From NCBI GenBank assembly GCA_022820805.1, contig JAJEEV010000014.1, forward strand, positions 62,001 through 126,000: a stretch of DNA of 64,000 nucleotides. Direction: 5' to 3'. Under the pieces are notes generated by a model. That model had not been told where the DNA came from. It worked only from the letters and a program-made list of their open reading frames with translations, and did no database searches. Positions 49,868 through 58,546 of the stretch are shown piece after piece (position 1 is the stretch's first letter; each line of letters opens with the position of its first letter). Made by a program: the position numbers and the translations under genes. Source of the stretch: Acidimicrobiia bacterium. Its GTDB lineage: Bacteria > Actinomycetota > Acidimicrobiia > Acidimicrobiales > Aldehydirespiratoraceae.

Positions 49868-51565
49868 TCAACCCCGGCGGCGGACCAGGCGGCCGGGGAG
49901 CGCTCCGGTGTGCTCGCCGTTCTCGAGCAGCACCTCGCCGCCCACCACGGTGGCCATGATGCCCTCGGCTCGCTGGGTCAGCCGGGTGGCGCCGGCCGGC
50001 AGGTCGTGAACGACCTCCGGGACGCACGGCTCCAGGCGCTCTAGGTCGATGATGTTCAAGTCGGCCTCGAAGCCCTCGCGGACCAGCCCCCGGTCGGCCA
50101 TTCCCCAGATGCTCGACGGCACCAGGGTGATCATGCGAACCGCCTCCTCGATGGAGAACTCGGCGGCGTCGCGGACCCAGTGGCTGAGCAGGTAGGTCTG
50201 CAGCGACGCGCTGATGATCTGGCTCACGTGGGCTCCGGCGTCGGAGAAGGTCATGACCGTGCGCGGGTGGCGCAGCATCATCAGCACATCGTCGGGTTCG
50301 TCGTTGCTGGTGATCTGCAGGAAGAACGTGTCGAAGTCGGACTCCAGGCCCAGATCGATCATGGCCTCCACCGGATGCACGCCCCGGTCCGAAGCGACGC
50401 TGGCCAGCGTCGGCGAGGTGCCCCGGTCGCGCTGCATCACCACGATCCGCTCGAACAGCGGTTTGCGGGCCACCTCCTTGCCCAGCGAGAAGTCCATGCC
50501 GCTGAGCGACTCGACCAGCCTGGACCGCACCTCGGCGTCTCCGAGCGCGGCGGCCTGCTCGTCGAGGGGCCGGGCCCGCAGCTCGGCCCAAGCCGGGACC
50601 TTGTCGAAAGGCAGCCAGGTCTTGAAGTTGAACAGCGCGCCCGAGGGCATGCAGCTGCTCTGGCCCCACATCTGGGCCCCGTCACGGGCGGCGTCGTCGA
50701 GGAGCCGCAACAGCTCCTGCCAGCGGTTGGGATCGCCGAAGGTGGATATCCCGAAACTGACCGGCACCCGGTTGCTCACCGCTAGGCGCCGGAGGCGGCC
50801 CATGGCCTCGGCCCGGCCCTCGGGGTCGGTGGAGGCCATGACCGACTCGTTGGCCAGCTCGAACATCCCGCCGCCGGCGCCGGCCATGGCGGCTACCAGA
50901 CGCTCGACCTCGTCCCACGGCGCCACCCGGGAAGCCACCGGACGGCCCGACGGGGTGATGTGGTGGTGGCTCCTGGAGGTCGTGAAGCCCAGCGCCCCCG
51001 CGCTCAGCCCGGCCCGCAGCTCGCGCTCCATGGCTTCCAGATCGTCCTCGGTCGCCTCCGACTCGAAGGCCCGCTCACCCATGGCATAGGTCCTCAGGGC
51101 CGAGTGCCCCAGGTAGGAGCCGACGTTGATCCCCTTGGGCAGGCGGTCGAACGCGTCGAGGTACTCCGCGAAGGTCTCCCACTCGAAGTGCACGCCGGCG
51201 CCCAGCGCCGCGGCCGGGATGTCCTCGGCCTTCTCGAGGTTGTCGATCACGAGTTGCTCCTGCCCGGACCGGCACGGGGCCAGCGTGAAGCCGCAGTTGC
51301 CCACCACCACGGTGGTCACCCCGTGCCAGCACGACGACGTTCCCAGCGGGTCCCAGAAGAACTGGGCGTCCATGTGGGTGTGCCCGTCGATGAAACCCGG
51401 CGTGACGATGTGGTCGGAGGCGTCGATCTCGCGGGCGCCCCGGCCCTCCACCGCGCCGACGGCGACGATCTTGCGGCCCGACACGGCCACATCGGCGGGA
51501 CGGGCCGGCATCCCGCTGCCGTCGACGACGATGCCGTTGCGGACGACCAGGTCGTGGCTAGCCAT
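49868..51565 (-). CDS. N-acyl-D-amino-acid deacylase-like amidohydrolase
   Basis: 565 residues of the composite-domain amidohydrolase family (D-aminoacylase/dihydroorotase-like). The N-terminal VVRNGIVVDGSGMPARPADVAV sandwich leads to GFIDGHTHMDAQ with HxH, then VVVGNCGFTLAPC, and a C-terminal FEADLNIIDLERL segment closes the sandwich. Hydrolysis of an N-acyl or cyclic amide bond is expected. ATG 51565 with GGGAGAC upstream. It follows transporter cluster 2 in the same direction and may act on the imported compound. Confidence 0.88.
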   Translation of the reverse strand: MASHDLVVRNGIVVDGSGMPARPADVAVSGRKIVAVGAVEGRGAREIDASDHIVTPGFIDGHTHMDAQFFWDPLGTSSCWHGVTTVVVGNCGFTLAPCRSGQEQLVIDNLEKAEDIPAAALGAGVHFEWETFAEYLDAFDRLPKGINVGSYLGHSALRTYAMGERAFESEATEDDLEAMERELRAGLSAGALGFTTSRSHHHITPSGRPVASRVAPWDEVERLVAAMAGAGGGMFELANESVMASTDPEGRAEAMGRLRRLAVSNRVPVSFGISTFGDPNRWQELLRLLDDAARDGAQMWGQSSCMPSGALFNFKTWLPFDKVPAWAELRARPLDEQAAALGDAEVRSRLVESLSGMDFSLGKEVARKPLFERIVVMQRDRGTSPTLASVASDRGVHPVEAMIDLGLESDFDTFFLQITSNDEPDDVLMMLRHPRTVMTFSDAGAHVSQIISASLQTYLLSHWVRDAAEFSIEEAVRMITLVPSSIWGMADRGLVREGFEADLNIIDLERLEPCVPEVVHDLPAGATRLTQRAEGIMATVVGGEVLLENGEHTGALPGRLVRRRG

Positions 51566-51634
51566 CAGGGTCTCCCTTCCTTCGAAGCGATCGGGGGTGC
51601 GGCGGCGCCGGTGACCGCGGGTCCGGGGGCGCCA

Positions 51635-54538
51635 TCACAGTTTCCCGTCGGGCGGCGGGGACGGCGGGGACTCGCGGTCCCGGGCCGATCCTCGGGCGTC
51701 GCTGCGCAGGATGGCCCGCTCGTCGGTGCCAAGGTAGCTGGCGATCACCCCGGGATCCGACCTGACTCCGGCGGGGGAGCCCTCTGCGATCACCCGGCCG
51801 GCCTCGAGGCAGTAGACGCGGTCGCTGATGGACATGATCAGCGGCATGTCGTGCTCGATGACCAGCATGGAGGTGGCCAACTCCCGCTGGACGGCCACCA
51901 GGAGCTCTCCGAAGGCCTCGCTCTCGCGCTGGGCCAGGCCTGCGGTCGGCTCGTCGAGGCATAGCATCTTGGCGTCGAGCGCCATCAGGTCGGCCAGCTC
52001 GACGATGCGTCGAGTGCCGGTCGACAGATCGACGATGAACTCGCGGGCGTAATGGCCCAGCCCGAAGAAGTCGATGAGCTCGTCCGCCTCGGCGGCGCGG
52101 TCCCGAGCCAGCCGGCGAGCCCCCGGCAGCCCCAGGGCAGTGCCGATGAACGGGGTCCGGCCCCGGGCTTCCAGCGCCACCTGGACCGTCTCCTGGACGG
52201 TCAGCTCCGGGAACAGCCGCGCCGTCTGGAAGGTCCGTCCCAGCCCGTGGCGGGCCCTGGCGGTCACGCTCAGAGACGACACGTCCCGCCCGAGCAGCTC
52301 GACCGTGCCCCGTGAGTCGACATGGCCGCCGACCGCGTTGACGAAGGTGGACTTGCCGGCCCCGTTGGTGCCGATCAGCCCCACGATCTCGCCGTCCATC
52401 ACGTGAAGATCCACGTCCGAGACGGCCCGGATGCCGCCGAAGTTGACGGTGACGTCACGGGCTTGCAGCACGGCGCGGCTGTCGTCCGCAGCGTCGTCGG
52501 GGCCCGGGCCGCGCTCGCTCGACAGCCGTGTCGCGAGCCGTCGCCCGGCGGGATCCGCCGCCGCCTCCGCGGCGGGCTGCGGCTCGGCGTCCGGCAGTCG
52601 CTTGAGGGCCCAGTCGTAGACCACCTTGCGGGCCGCGTAGCCGATCTGGGCGAACCCGCCGGGGAAGTACATCAGGATGATGAGCATACCGACGCTGGAG
52701 GTGAAGAGCGGGACCAGCTCGTTGCCGGGGAAGAACGCGGGCAGCCCGATGACCCACAGCGCGCCGACGAGGGGGCCCGACAGCGAGCCGAGCCCGCCTA
52801 TCACCAGCATGGCCACCAGCTGCAGCGAGTCGTCGATCAGGTAGTAGCGCTCGTTGAAGGGGATGTTCTGGAACAGGCCCCCCAGCAAAGCTCCGCCGAG
52901 GGCCGCGATCCCTCCGGCGAGGGCGAACGCCACCAGCTTCGACCGGCTCGGGCTGATGGTGTAGGCCGACGCCGCGTCGGGGTTGTCGCGCACCGCGATC
53001 GTGGACCGGCCGATCCCGCTGTTGCGGAGCCTGATCACCAGGACGAACACGACGATCAGGATGGCCACGCAGAAGTAGTAGTAGGCCCGCTGCGCGCTCA
53101 TGTCCAGACCGAAGATCGTGCCCCGGCGGAACGACACCGAACTGGTGTTGCCGTCGCTGAGGATCGGTTGGCGGTAGATGTACTGCTGGGCCGCAATGGC
53201 GAGCATGAAGGTGATCACGGCCAGGTGAAGGCCGCGCACCCGCAGCGCGCCCAGGCCCACCAGCACGGCCACGCCGGCCATGGCTGCGGCCGAGATCGCG
53301 ATGGCAGCCAGGTAGGGGAGGCCGGGTGCCTCGAAGTCGACGATCCAGACGTCCATCTCCAGGCCGCGGTTGAGCGCAGCCGCCAGCAGCGCGCCCAGGC
53401 CCGCGAAGGCCATCTGGGCCAGCGACAGCTGTCCGGCCCAGCCGGTGATGACGGTGAGCGACAGCGCGCAGATCGCATAGCAGACGATGCTGGCGTACAG
53501 GAGGTGGCGGCTGGGACGGGTCACGACGACGGGCAGGAGCACCGCGGCGACCAGGATCAGGGTCCCCGCGAGGCGCGGCATCCGGCGGATCCACCAGATC
53601 TGCTGGACCTGCTCCGGTGGACGCCGCACCTTCGGCGCGAACGCGAAGCTGACGTCGTCGCTGCCGGAGCGGCTCTGCCGGTAGATGATGGCCACCACCA
53701 CGACGAAGCCGATGAGGTCGAACAGCCCCAGCTCCGTCAGGAAGTTGAACCTCAGCACGGCCTCGGCCACGCCGCTCAGCGCGCCGAAGGCGACGGCCCG
53801 CCCGAACGACCGCTGGCCGGCCAGCACGAAGGCCAGCATCGCCCGGGCCATGGTGAGCATCCCGAGGTTGTCCAGTCCTGCGGGGCTTCCGACCTGGGCC
53901 GACAGCAGCATGATCGACACGGTCGACAGCAGCCCGGCGATGGTCCACACGAACGTCGAGACCATCTTGGGGTTGATGCTCGACAGCCGTGACAGTGACG
54001 GATTGTCGGCCGAGGCCTCGACGGCCCGGCCGAACGTGGTGCGCCGCAGCATCCAGCCCAGGGCCAGGGCGCACGCAGGCACGACGATCAGGATGCTGAG
54101 CTGCGGTCCGGTGATCCGCAGGCCCAGCACGTCCTCGAAGACACCCGAGACGGCGGTCGGGTACTTGTTGCCCCTCATGTTGATCTCGGGGTAGGAGCCG
54201 CTGATCCCCTGGGCCAGCTGGGCGACCCCGACGGTGGCCATGAGCATGATCACCCGAGGCGAATGGAACAGGCGCCGCACCACCACCAGGTCGACGACCG
54301 TTCCGAACAGGGTGCCGGTGGCGAGGCTCAGGGCCAGGGCCAGCCAGAACGGGAAGTGGTAGTTGAGCACCAGCAGCGCCAGCAGCGACGCGCCGACCAG
54401 GCCCATGTTTCCCACGGCCAGGTTCACGACCCGGGTGGAGCGATAGACCAGGACCAGGCCCATGGCCAGCAGGCCCGTGACCAGCCCGTTCACCAGCCCG
54501 TTGAAGACCAGCTGCGATGTCAGCCAGGCGGCAAGCAT
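51635..54538 (-). CDS. LivH-LivM-LivG fusion (ABC importer), cluster 2
   Basis: 967 residues with the same order as cluster 1. LivH is about 1-290 (GLVLVYRSTRVVNLAVGNMG), LivM about 320-640 (VITGWAGQLSLAQMAF, GALRVRGLHLAVITFML), and LivG about 690-945. Walker A is GTNGAGKST (near 724), the signature LSTGT and Walker B MLCLDEPTAGLAQRE. The two fusions are diverged across their length, so this is not a recent duplication. ATG 54538. Stop-to-start gap of 29 bp from the MFS-LivF gene. Confidence 0.92.
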   Translation of the reverse strand: MLAAWLTSQLVFNGLVNGLVTGLLAMGLVLVYRSTRVVNLAVGNMGLVGASLLALLVLNYHFPFWLALALSLATGTLFGTVVDLVVVRRLFHSPRVIMLMATVGVAQLAQGISGSYPEINMRGNKYPTAVSGVFEDVLGLRITGPQLSILIVVPACALALGWMLRRTTFGRAVEASADNPSLSRLSSINPKMVSTFVWTIAGLLSTVSIMLLSAQVGSPAGLDNLGMLTMARAMLAFVLAGQRSFGRAVAFGALSGVAEAVLRFNFLTELGLFDLIGFVVVVAIIYRQSRSGSDDVSFAFAPKVRRPPEQVQQIWWIRRMPRLAGTLILVAAVLLPVVVTRPSRHLLYASIVCYAICALSLTVITGWAGQLSLAQMAFAGLGALLAAALNRGLEMDVWIVDFEAPGLPYLAAIAISAAAMAGVAVLVGLGALRVRGLHLAVITFMLAIAAQQYIYRQPILSDGNTSSVSFRRGTIFGLDMSAQRAYYYFCVAILIVVFVLVIRLRNSGIGRSTIAVRDNPDAASAYTISPSRSKLVAFALAGGIAALGGALLGGLFQNIPFNERYYLIDDSLQLVAMLVIGGLGSLSGPLVGALWVIGLPAFFPGNELVPLFTSSVGMLIILMYFPGGFAQIGYAARKVVYDWALKRLPDAEPQPAAEAAADPAGRRLATRLSSERGPGPDDAADDSRAVLQARDVTVNFGGIRAVSDVDLHVMDGEIVGLIGTNGAGKSTFVNAVGGHVDSRGTVELLGRDVSSLSVTARARHGLGRTFQTARLFPELTVQETVQVALEARGRTPFIGTALGLPGARRLARDRAAEADELIDFFGLGHYAREFIVDLSTGTRRIVELADLMALDAKMLCLDEPTAGLAQRESEAFGELLVAVQRELATSMLVIEHDMPLIMSISDRVYCLEAGRVIAEGSPAGVRSDPGVIASYLGTDERAILRSDARGSARDRESPPSPPPDGKL

Positions 54539-54567
54539 CGGTGTGCGTCCCCGCGCTGCCTGACCGG

Positions 54568-56736
54568 CTACGCCTCGTCGGTCCCGAGGAACACGGCTCG
54601 GGCGAGATCGGGCCGTTCGGCCAACTCAGCCGCCGGTCCCTCGAAGCGCACCCGGCCCTTCTCCAGGAACACGGCGCGGTCGGCCACGGCCAGCGCCACG
54701 TTGAGCGACTGCTCGACGATGATCATGGTCTGCCCGGCGGCCCGCAGGCCGTCGATCGTCTCCAGCAGGGACTGCACCGCGGCGGGGGCGAGGCCCAGTG
54801 ACAGCTCATCGATGGCCAGCACCCGGGGCTCGTGCAGCATCACCCGGGCCAGGGCCAGCATCTGCTGCTGGCCGCCGGAGAGGCTGCTGGCCGGGCTGCC
54901 GGCCCGGTCCGCGAGCTGCGGGAACAGCTCCATCACCCGGTCGATGCGTCGGTTCACCTCCGCGGGGTCGCCGCGATAGCGATAGGCGCCCACGATCAGG
55001 TTGTCCCGAACGGTGAGGGATCCGAACACCCCGGCGCCCCCGGGCAGCATCTCGATGCCGAGCCGGGCCCGGTGCTCTGGGGTGGCGAAGGTGATGGTGC
55101 GGCCGCCGAGGCGGACAACCCCCCGCTCGGGGGTCACCAGCCCGGTGATGACCTTGAGGATGGTGGACTTGCCCGCGCCGTTGGTGCCCAGCAGCGCCAG
55201 AGTCTCGCCCTCGCGCACCTCGAAGGACGTGTCGAACAGGATCTGCAGATCCCCGTAGCTGAAGTCCACGCCGTGCACCTGAAGGGCCGGGACCGAGGCC
55301 GGGTCGGAGGTCATGCGACGGTGCTCGGCCATCTCCCCCCGCAGGTCGGATGCGGCCATCGCCAGGTCTCCCCTGATGTGGCGCCCTCCCCGGTAGAGGG
55401 CTATCCCGCCGATGATGTTGGCCGGGATGGCCAGCACGAAGACCGCGGTGCGGTTGCTGAAGTCGTTGGTGAGCCAGGCCGACAGCAGCGATCCGCCGAT
55501 CGCTCCGATCAGGAAGATGTACAGCGTTATGAGCGCCAGCCCCATTCCCCGCAGCCGGTAGGGGACGATGCCCTGGATCAGCGGGATGACCATGCTGAAC
55601 GCAGCCACGGCCAGCAGGCTGTGGACCACGCCCACCAGGGCGAAGGCGACGATGTCGGGCATCAGGAACTGGACCGGGGTCACTACCGCCATGGGCACGA
55701 TGCATCGTCCGATCAGGCGCAGCGAGCTGGACGGGTCTTGCCGGTAGGCGCGATCGAAGTAGCGCCCCAGGAAGGGGAGCACGAGGATGCCGGCGAAGCC
55801 GCCGATGGAGACGACCACCCCCCGCTGGAAGGCGTTGGCGCCGTACTGCTCCTCCATGAACAGGCTGGCCAGCGCCGGGACGGTGAACAGGCTGAAGCCC
55901 AGCGCGGCGAAGCCCACCACCATCATCTTGAGGGTGCGGATCTTCATCAGCCGCGCGAAGGCGGCCTCGATCGACACCGGGGCCGCCTCGGGGTCGACGA
56001 ACACCTCGTCGAGCACGTCGCGCTTCTCCCACTGGCCTCTCGCCGGCTCGGGGATCCTGAACGCCAGCAGCCCCATGATCGCCACCGGCACGCCCAGGAT
56101 GAAGAACGGCGTCCGCCATCCGTACTCGTGGCCGACCCACCCAGCCGCGATCGGGCTGATGGCGGCCAGGGTCTTGCCCACCATCGAGTTGGTGGCCGCG
56201 ATCCGCCCCCGCACCGAGATCGGGTAGGCGTCGGCGATGAGGGAGCCGTGCACCGGCAGCGTGTTGGCCTTGGAGATGCCGGCCACGAAGCGGGTCCAGA
56301 AGAGCATGAACGCGCTCACCGCCAGACCCGAGAGGAACACCATGGCACTGAAGCTGAGGCTGGCGATGCCCACCAGGCGCGACCGCGAGAAGCGGTCGGC
56401 CAGGTAGCCCATCGGGACCGCGCCCAGCACGAAGAAGGCGGCCGAGGCCGATGTGATGAACACGATCGTGCCGTCGCTCACCCCGAACGTGTCGCGGATG
56501 TCGGGGGCCAGCACGGTGATGATCTCGCTCTCGAGCTCGTCGAGGCTGTTGATCAACAGCAGCACGACGAACGTGAACGCCCCGGTCTTCTTGAGCCCCT
56601 CCCGGAGGCTCGTCTGATCGACTCCTCCCACCCCCGGGAGGAGTTCGTCCGCTACGGGCTCGGCCTCGGCCGGCTCCTTGCGGCTGCGGTCGCTCTCGAG
56701 GACCGCAGCCGCAAGCGATGCCGGAGAGTCAGCCAA
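54568..56736 (-). CDS. MFS transporter fused to LivF-type ABC ATPase (cluster 2)
   Basis: 722 residues. About residues 50-450 form an MFS permease (GYLADRFSRSRLVG motif A; LDELESEIITVLAPDIRDTFG opening), then a linker of about 40 residues, then a LivF-type ATPase: FSYGDLQILFDTSFEV, Walker A GTNGAGKST (near 518), signature LSGGQQQML, Walker B VLAIDELSLGLAP, switch VEQSL. The MFS part is clearly different from that of cluster 1, while both ATPases share DELSLGLAP. The first usable start is a TTG at 56736 that overlaps the end of the binding-protein gene by 8 bp; a GTG near the end of the N-terminal polar stretch is an alternative. Second independent example of the fusion. Confidence 0.92.
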   Translation of the reverse strand: MADSPASLAAAVLESDRSRKEPAEAEPVADELLPGVGGVDQTSLREGLKKTGAFTFVVLLLINSLDELESEIITVLAPDIRDTFGVSDGTIVFITSASAAFFVLGAVPMGYLADRFSRSRLVGIASLSFSAMVFLSGLAVSAFMLFWTRFVAGISKANTLPVHGSLIADAYPISVRGRIAATNSMVGKTLAAISPIAAGWVGHEYGWRTPFFILGVPVAIMGLLAFRIPEPARGQWEKRDVLDEVFVDPEAAPVSIEAAFARLMKIRTLKMMVVGFAALGFSLFTVPALASLFMEEQYGANAFQRGVVVSIGGFAGILVLPFLGRYFDRAYRQDPSSSLRLIGRCIVPMAVVTPVQFLMPDIVAFALVGVVHSLLAVAAFSMVIPLIQGIVPYRLRGMGLALITLYIFLIGAIGGSLLSAWLTNDFSNRTAVFVLAIPANIIGGIALYRGGRHIRGDLAMAASDLRGEMAEHRRMTSDPASVPALQVHGVDFSYGDLQILFDTSFEVREGETLALLGTNGAGKSTILKVITGLVTPERGVVRLGGRTITFATPEHRARLGIEMLPGGAGVFGSLTVRDNLIVGAYRYRGDPAEVNRRIDRVMELFPQLADRAGSPASSLSGGQQQMLALARVMLHEPRVLAIDELSLGLAPAAVQSLLETIDGLRAAGQTMIIVEQSLNVALAVADRAVFLEKGRVRFEGPAAELAERPDLARAVFLGTDEA

Positions 56737-58225
56737 TGTTGACGAAGTCGCCCGCTACGAAGTCCCCGAGCCCGGAGTCCCAGCGGAAGAGGGTCACCAC
56801 GTCGTTGGCGTCCCACTTGTCGGCGCCCAGCGATGCGAACGGCAGCTCGGCGATCTCGTAGGAGCCCACCTGGGCCATCGCGGCTGCGAAGCTCTCGGTG
56901 GTCAGGTCGGGTCCGGCCAGCTCAGCGATCCTGGCGAAGGTGCCGATCTGCTGGCACGACCGGGCGATGCGCTGGAGGTTGTCCAGATCGTCCGGGCCGG
57001 GGTAGAAGACCGCCTGCTCGTCGGGATGGTTCTGGTTCCAGCGGTCGACGCAGGCCACCGTCGGACCGTGGCCCTGCTCGTAGATCAGCTCGACGGAGGG
57101 CACCGCCACCACCACGGCCCGGGCGATCTCGGCCTCGGTGGCGCCCGAGTCGAAGCGCGACGCCGACAGGATCGTCGTGCGGTTGGTGGCCCAGTCGACG
57201 TCGAAGCCGGCCCGGCTGGCCGCGGCCAGCGGGCGGTCGAGGCCGGCGGTGTCGAACACGAAGTCGATGTCGTCGGCGATCCACCTCTGGATCACGATGT
57301 CCAGTTCGGCCGCGTCGGCGGCCTCGTCCTCTGTCGGCACGGCCGTGACCGTCGTCGAGGCGACGTCGTAGCCGAGACCCGCCAGAGCCGAGACGATCAG
57401 CTCGTTGCGGGCGTCCGAGTTGCCGAGAACGGCGATGGTCTTGCCGTCGAGCGCACCGGTGGCCGCCACCGTGGTGGCCAGGGCCACGTCCATGCGCTCG
57501 GGCAGCGCGTTGCTGGTGACGATGGGCAGCACCGACCGGTCGGTCACGTCGCTGGTTATGTCGGACAGGTATCCCACGAACGGGGTGTCGTTCACCTCGG
57601 CGTAGCACAGCGCAGAGTCCGAGGGCCGTACGAACCCGATGGCCGCGAAGACCTGCTCATCCTGGGTCAGCTTCACGCACGACTCGTCATAGGCGGTCGG
57701 GCTCAGTGGGTTGACCAGCTCGAACACCGGCTCGATGAGACGGCCGTTGACGCCGCCGGCCTCGTTGACGGCATCGATCGCCTCCTGGTACTGAGCGACG
57801 TTGTCGCCCCAGTTGAGCAGGACGCCGGCCACCTCGAACAGCAGGTCCTTGTCGATCAACAGCACGCCGACCTTGATCGAGTCCTCGGTGACGCCGCGGT
57901 AGCTCGCAGTCAGCGGGACAGGTTCGGGCTCGGGCTCCGGCTCCTCCGCCGGGGCTTCCGGCTCCTCGGCGGGTGCTTCCGGCTCCTCCGCCGGGGCTTC
58001 TGGCTCCTCGGCGGGTGCTTCGGGCTCTTCAGCGGGTGCTTCGGGCTCCTCGGCAGGCGCCTCGGGCTCGGGGTCGGGTGCTGCGCCGGCCTCCTCCGCC
58101 GGGGCTTCGGGTTGGCTTGCAGGCTCCTCATCGTCGTCGCCGCAGGCGGCTGCGACGATGGCGAACGCCAGCACCACAGCCATCCACCTCCAGCTCCTCT
58201 TGCGCTGCGTCAGTGACTCCCGCAT
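56729..58225 (-). CDS. ABC-type substrate-binding lipoprotein with EAPAEEP repeat tether (cluster 2)
   Basis: 498 residues. ATG 58225 with GGAGGAG upstream. Lipobox VAAAC at about residue 28, then an acidic tether containing seven near-perfect EAPAEEP units. The mature type-I periplasmic-binding domain starts at about residue 115 (VTEDSIKVGVLLIDKDLL). It is the first gene of cluster 2, directly upstream of the MFS-LivF gene, and is preceded by GTATAC-type site 9. It differs in sequence from the two orphan binding proteins. Confidence 0.9.
   Translation of the reverse strand: MRESLTQRKRSWRWMAVVLAFAIVAAACGDDDEEPASQPEAPAEEAGAAPDPEPEAPAEEPEAPAEEPEAPAEEPEAPAEEPEAPAEEPEAPAEEPEPEPEPVPLTASYRGVTEDSIKVGVLLIDKDLLFEVAGVLLNWGDNVAQYQEAIDAVNEAGGVNGRLIEPVFELVNPLSPTAYDESCVKLTQDEQVFAAIGFVRPSDSALCYAEVNDTPFVGYLSDITSDVTDRSVLPIVTSNALPERMDVALATTVAATGALDGKTIAVLGNSDARNELIVSALAGLGYDVASTTVTAVPTEDEAADAAELDIVIQRWIADDIDFVFDTAGLDRPLAAASRAGFDVDWATNRTTILSASRFDSGATEAEIARAVVVAVPSVELIYEQGHGPTVACVDRWNQNHPDEQAVFYPGPDDLDNLQRIARSCQQIGTFARIAELAGPDLTTESFAAAMAQVGSYEIAELPFASLGADKWDANDVVTLFRWDSGLGDFVAGDFVNIG
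57937..58078. repeat. In-frame 21-bp tandem repeats in the binding-protein tether
   Basis: About seven units of 21 bp encode EAPAEEP in the binding-protein gene. Synonymous differences between units (for example CCTCGGCGGG versus CCTCCGCCGG) show selection on the protein sequence rather than a fresh expansion. Confidence 0.85.
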
Positions 58226-58296
58226 GTCTCCTCCCATCCATGTGAGTCCGCGGGCAGGGCGGTCCCTGCTGACGGATTGTCCGTACTGCAGAATTT

Positions 58297-58304
58297 AGCA
58301 CACT
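58297..58304 (-). promoter_or_regulatory. GTATAC-type operator-like site 9
   Basis: On the minus strand the site reads GAAATCAGTGTGCTAAATTCTG, matching site 3 at ATCAGTGTGCTAAAT. It lies about 70 bp before the cluster 2 binding-protein start. It is in a 321-bp intergenic region (58226-58546) that otherwise holds only repeat copy D and the start region of the cyclopropane synthase gene. Confidence 0.6.
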
Positions 58305-58352
58305 GATTTCTTGTCCACCGATTCGAGCCCTGCCGCGACAAGTCGTCCCACC

Positions 58353-58497
58353 AAGAGGCCGAGCGGGTAGGCGAGCGAATGCAGCCCATACGGGTGAGGC
58401 CGTGGCCCGAGCGGTCCGTGGGCGCAGCGAGCAAGAGCGGGAGACACCCCGCTGCAACGCGACCCGGTTGCGCCTACCCGCGCACGTTCTAAGGCGG
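58353..58497 (+). repeat. Dispersed repeat copy D
   Basis: AAGAGGCCGAGCGGGTAGG through GAGCAAGAGCGGGAGACACC and on to TTCTAAGGCGGCCTG. More diverged than C and E. The only copy lying between divergent genes rather than at a gene end. Confidence 0.8.
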
Positions 58498-58546
58498 CCT
58501 GGCCCCCGAGCGGTGGCCGGGGCGGCGTCTACGTATCATCTACGCG

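Noticed and set aside
52322-53992. 556-codon plus-strand frame opposite LivHMG
   Set aside because: Gln/Asp/His-rich antisense translation of membrane helices; no independent support.
57937-58078. Tandem repeats as a CRISPR array
   Set aside because: The units are 21 bp, contiguous without spacers and translate in frame as EAPAEEP inside the binding-protein gene.
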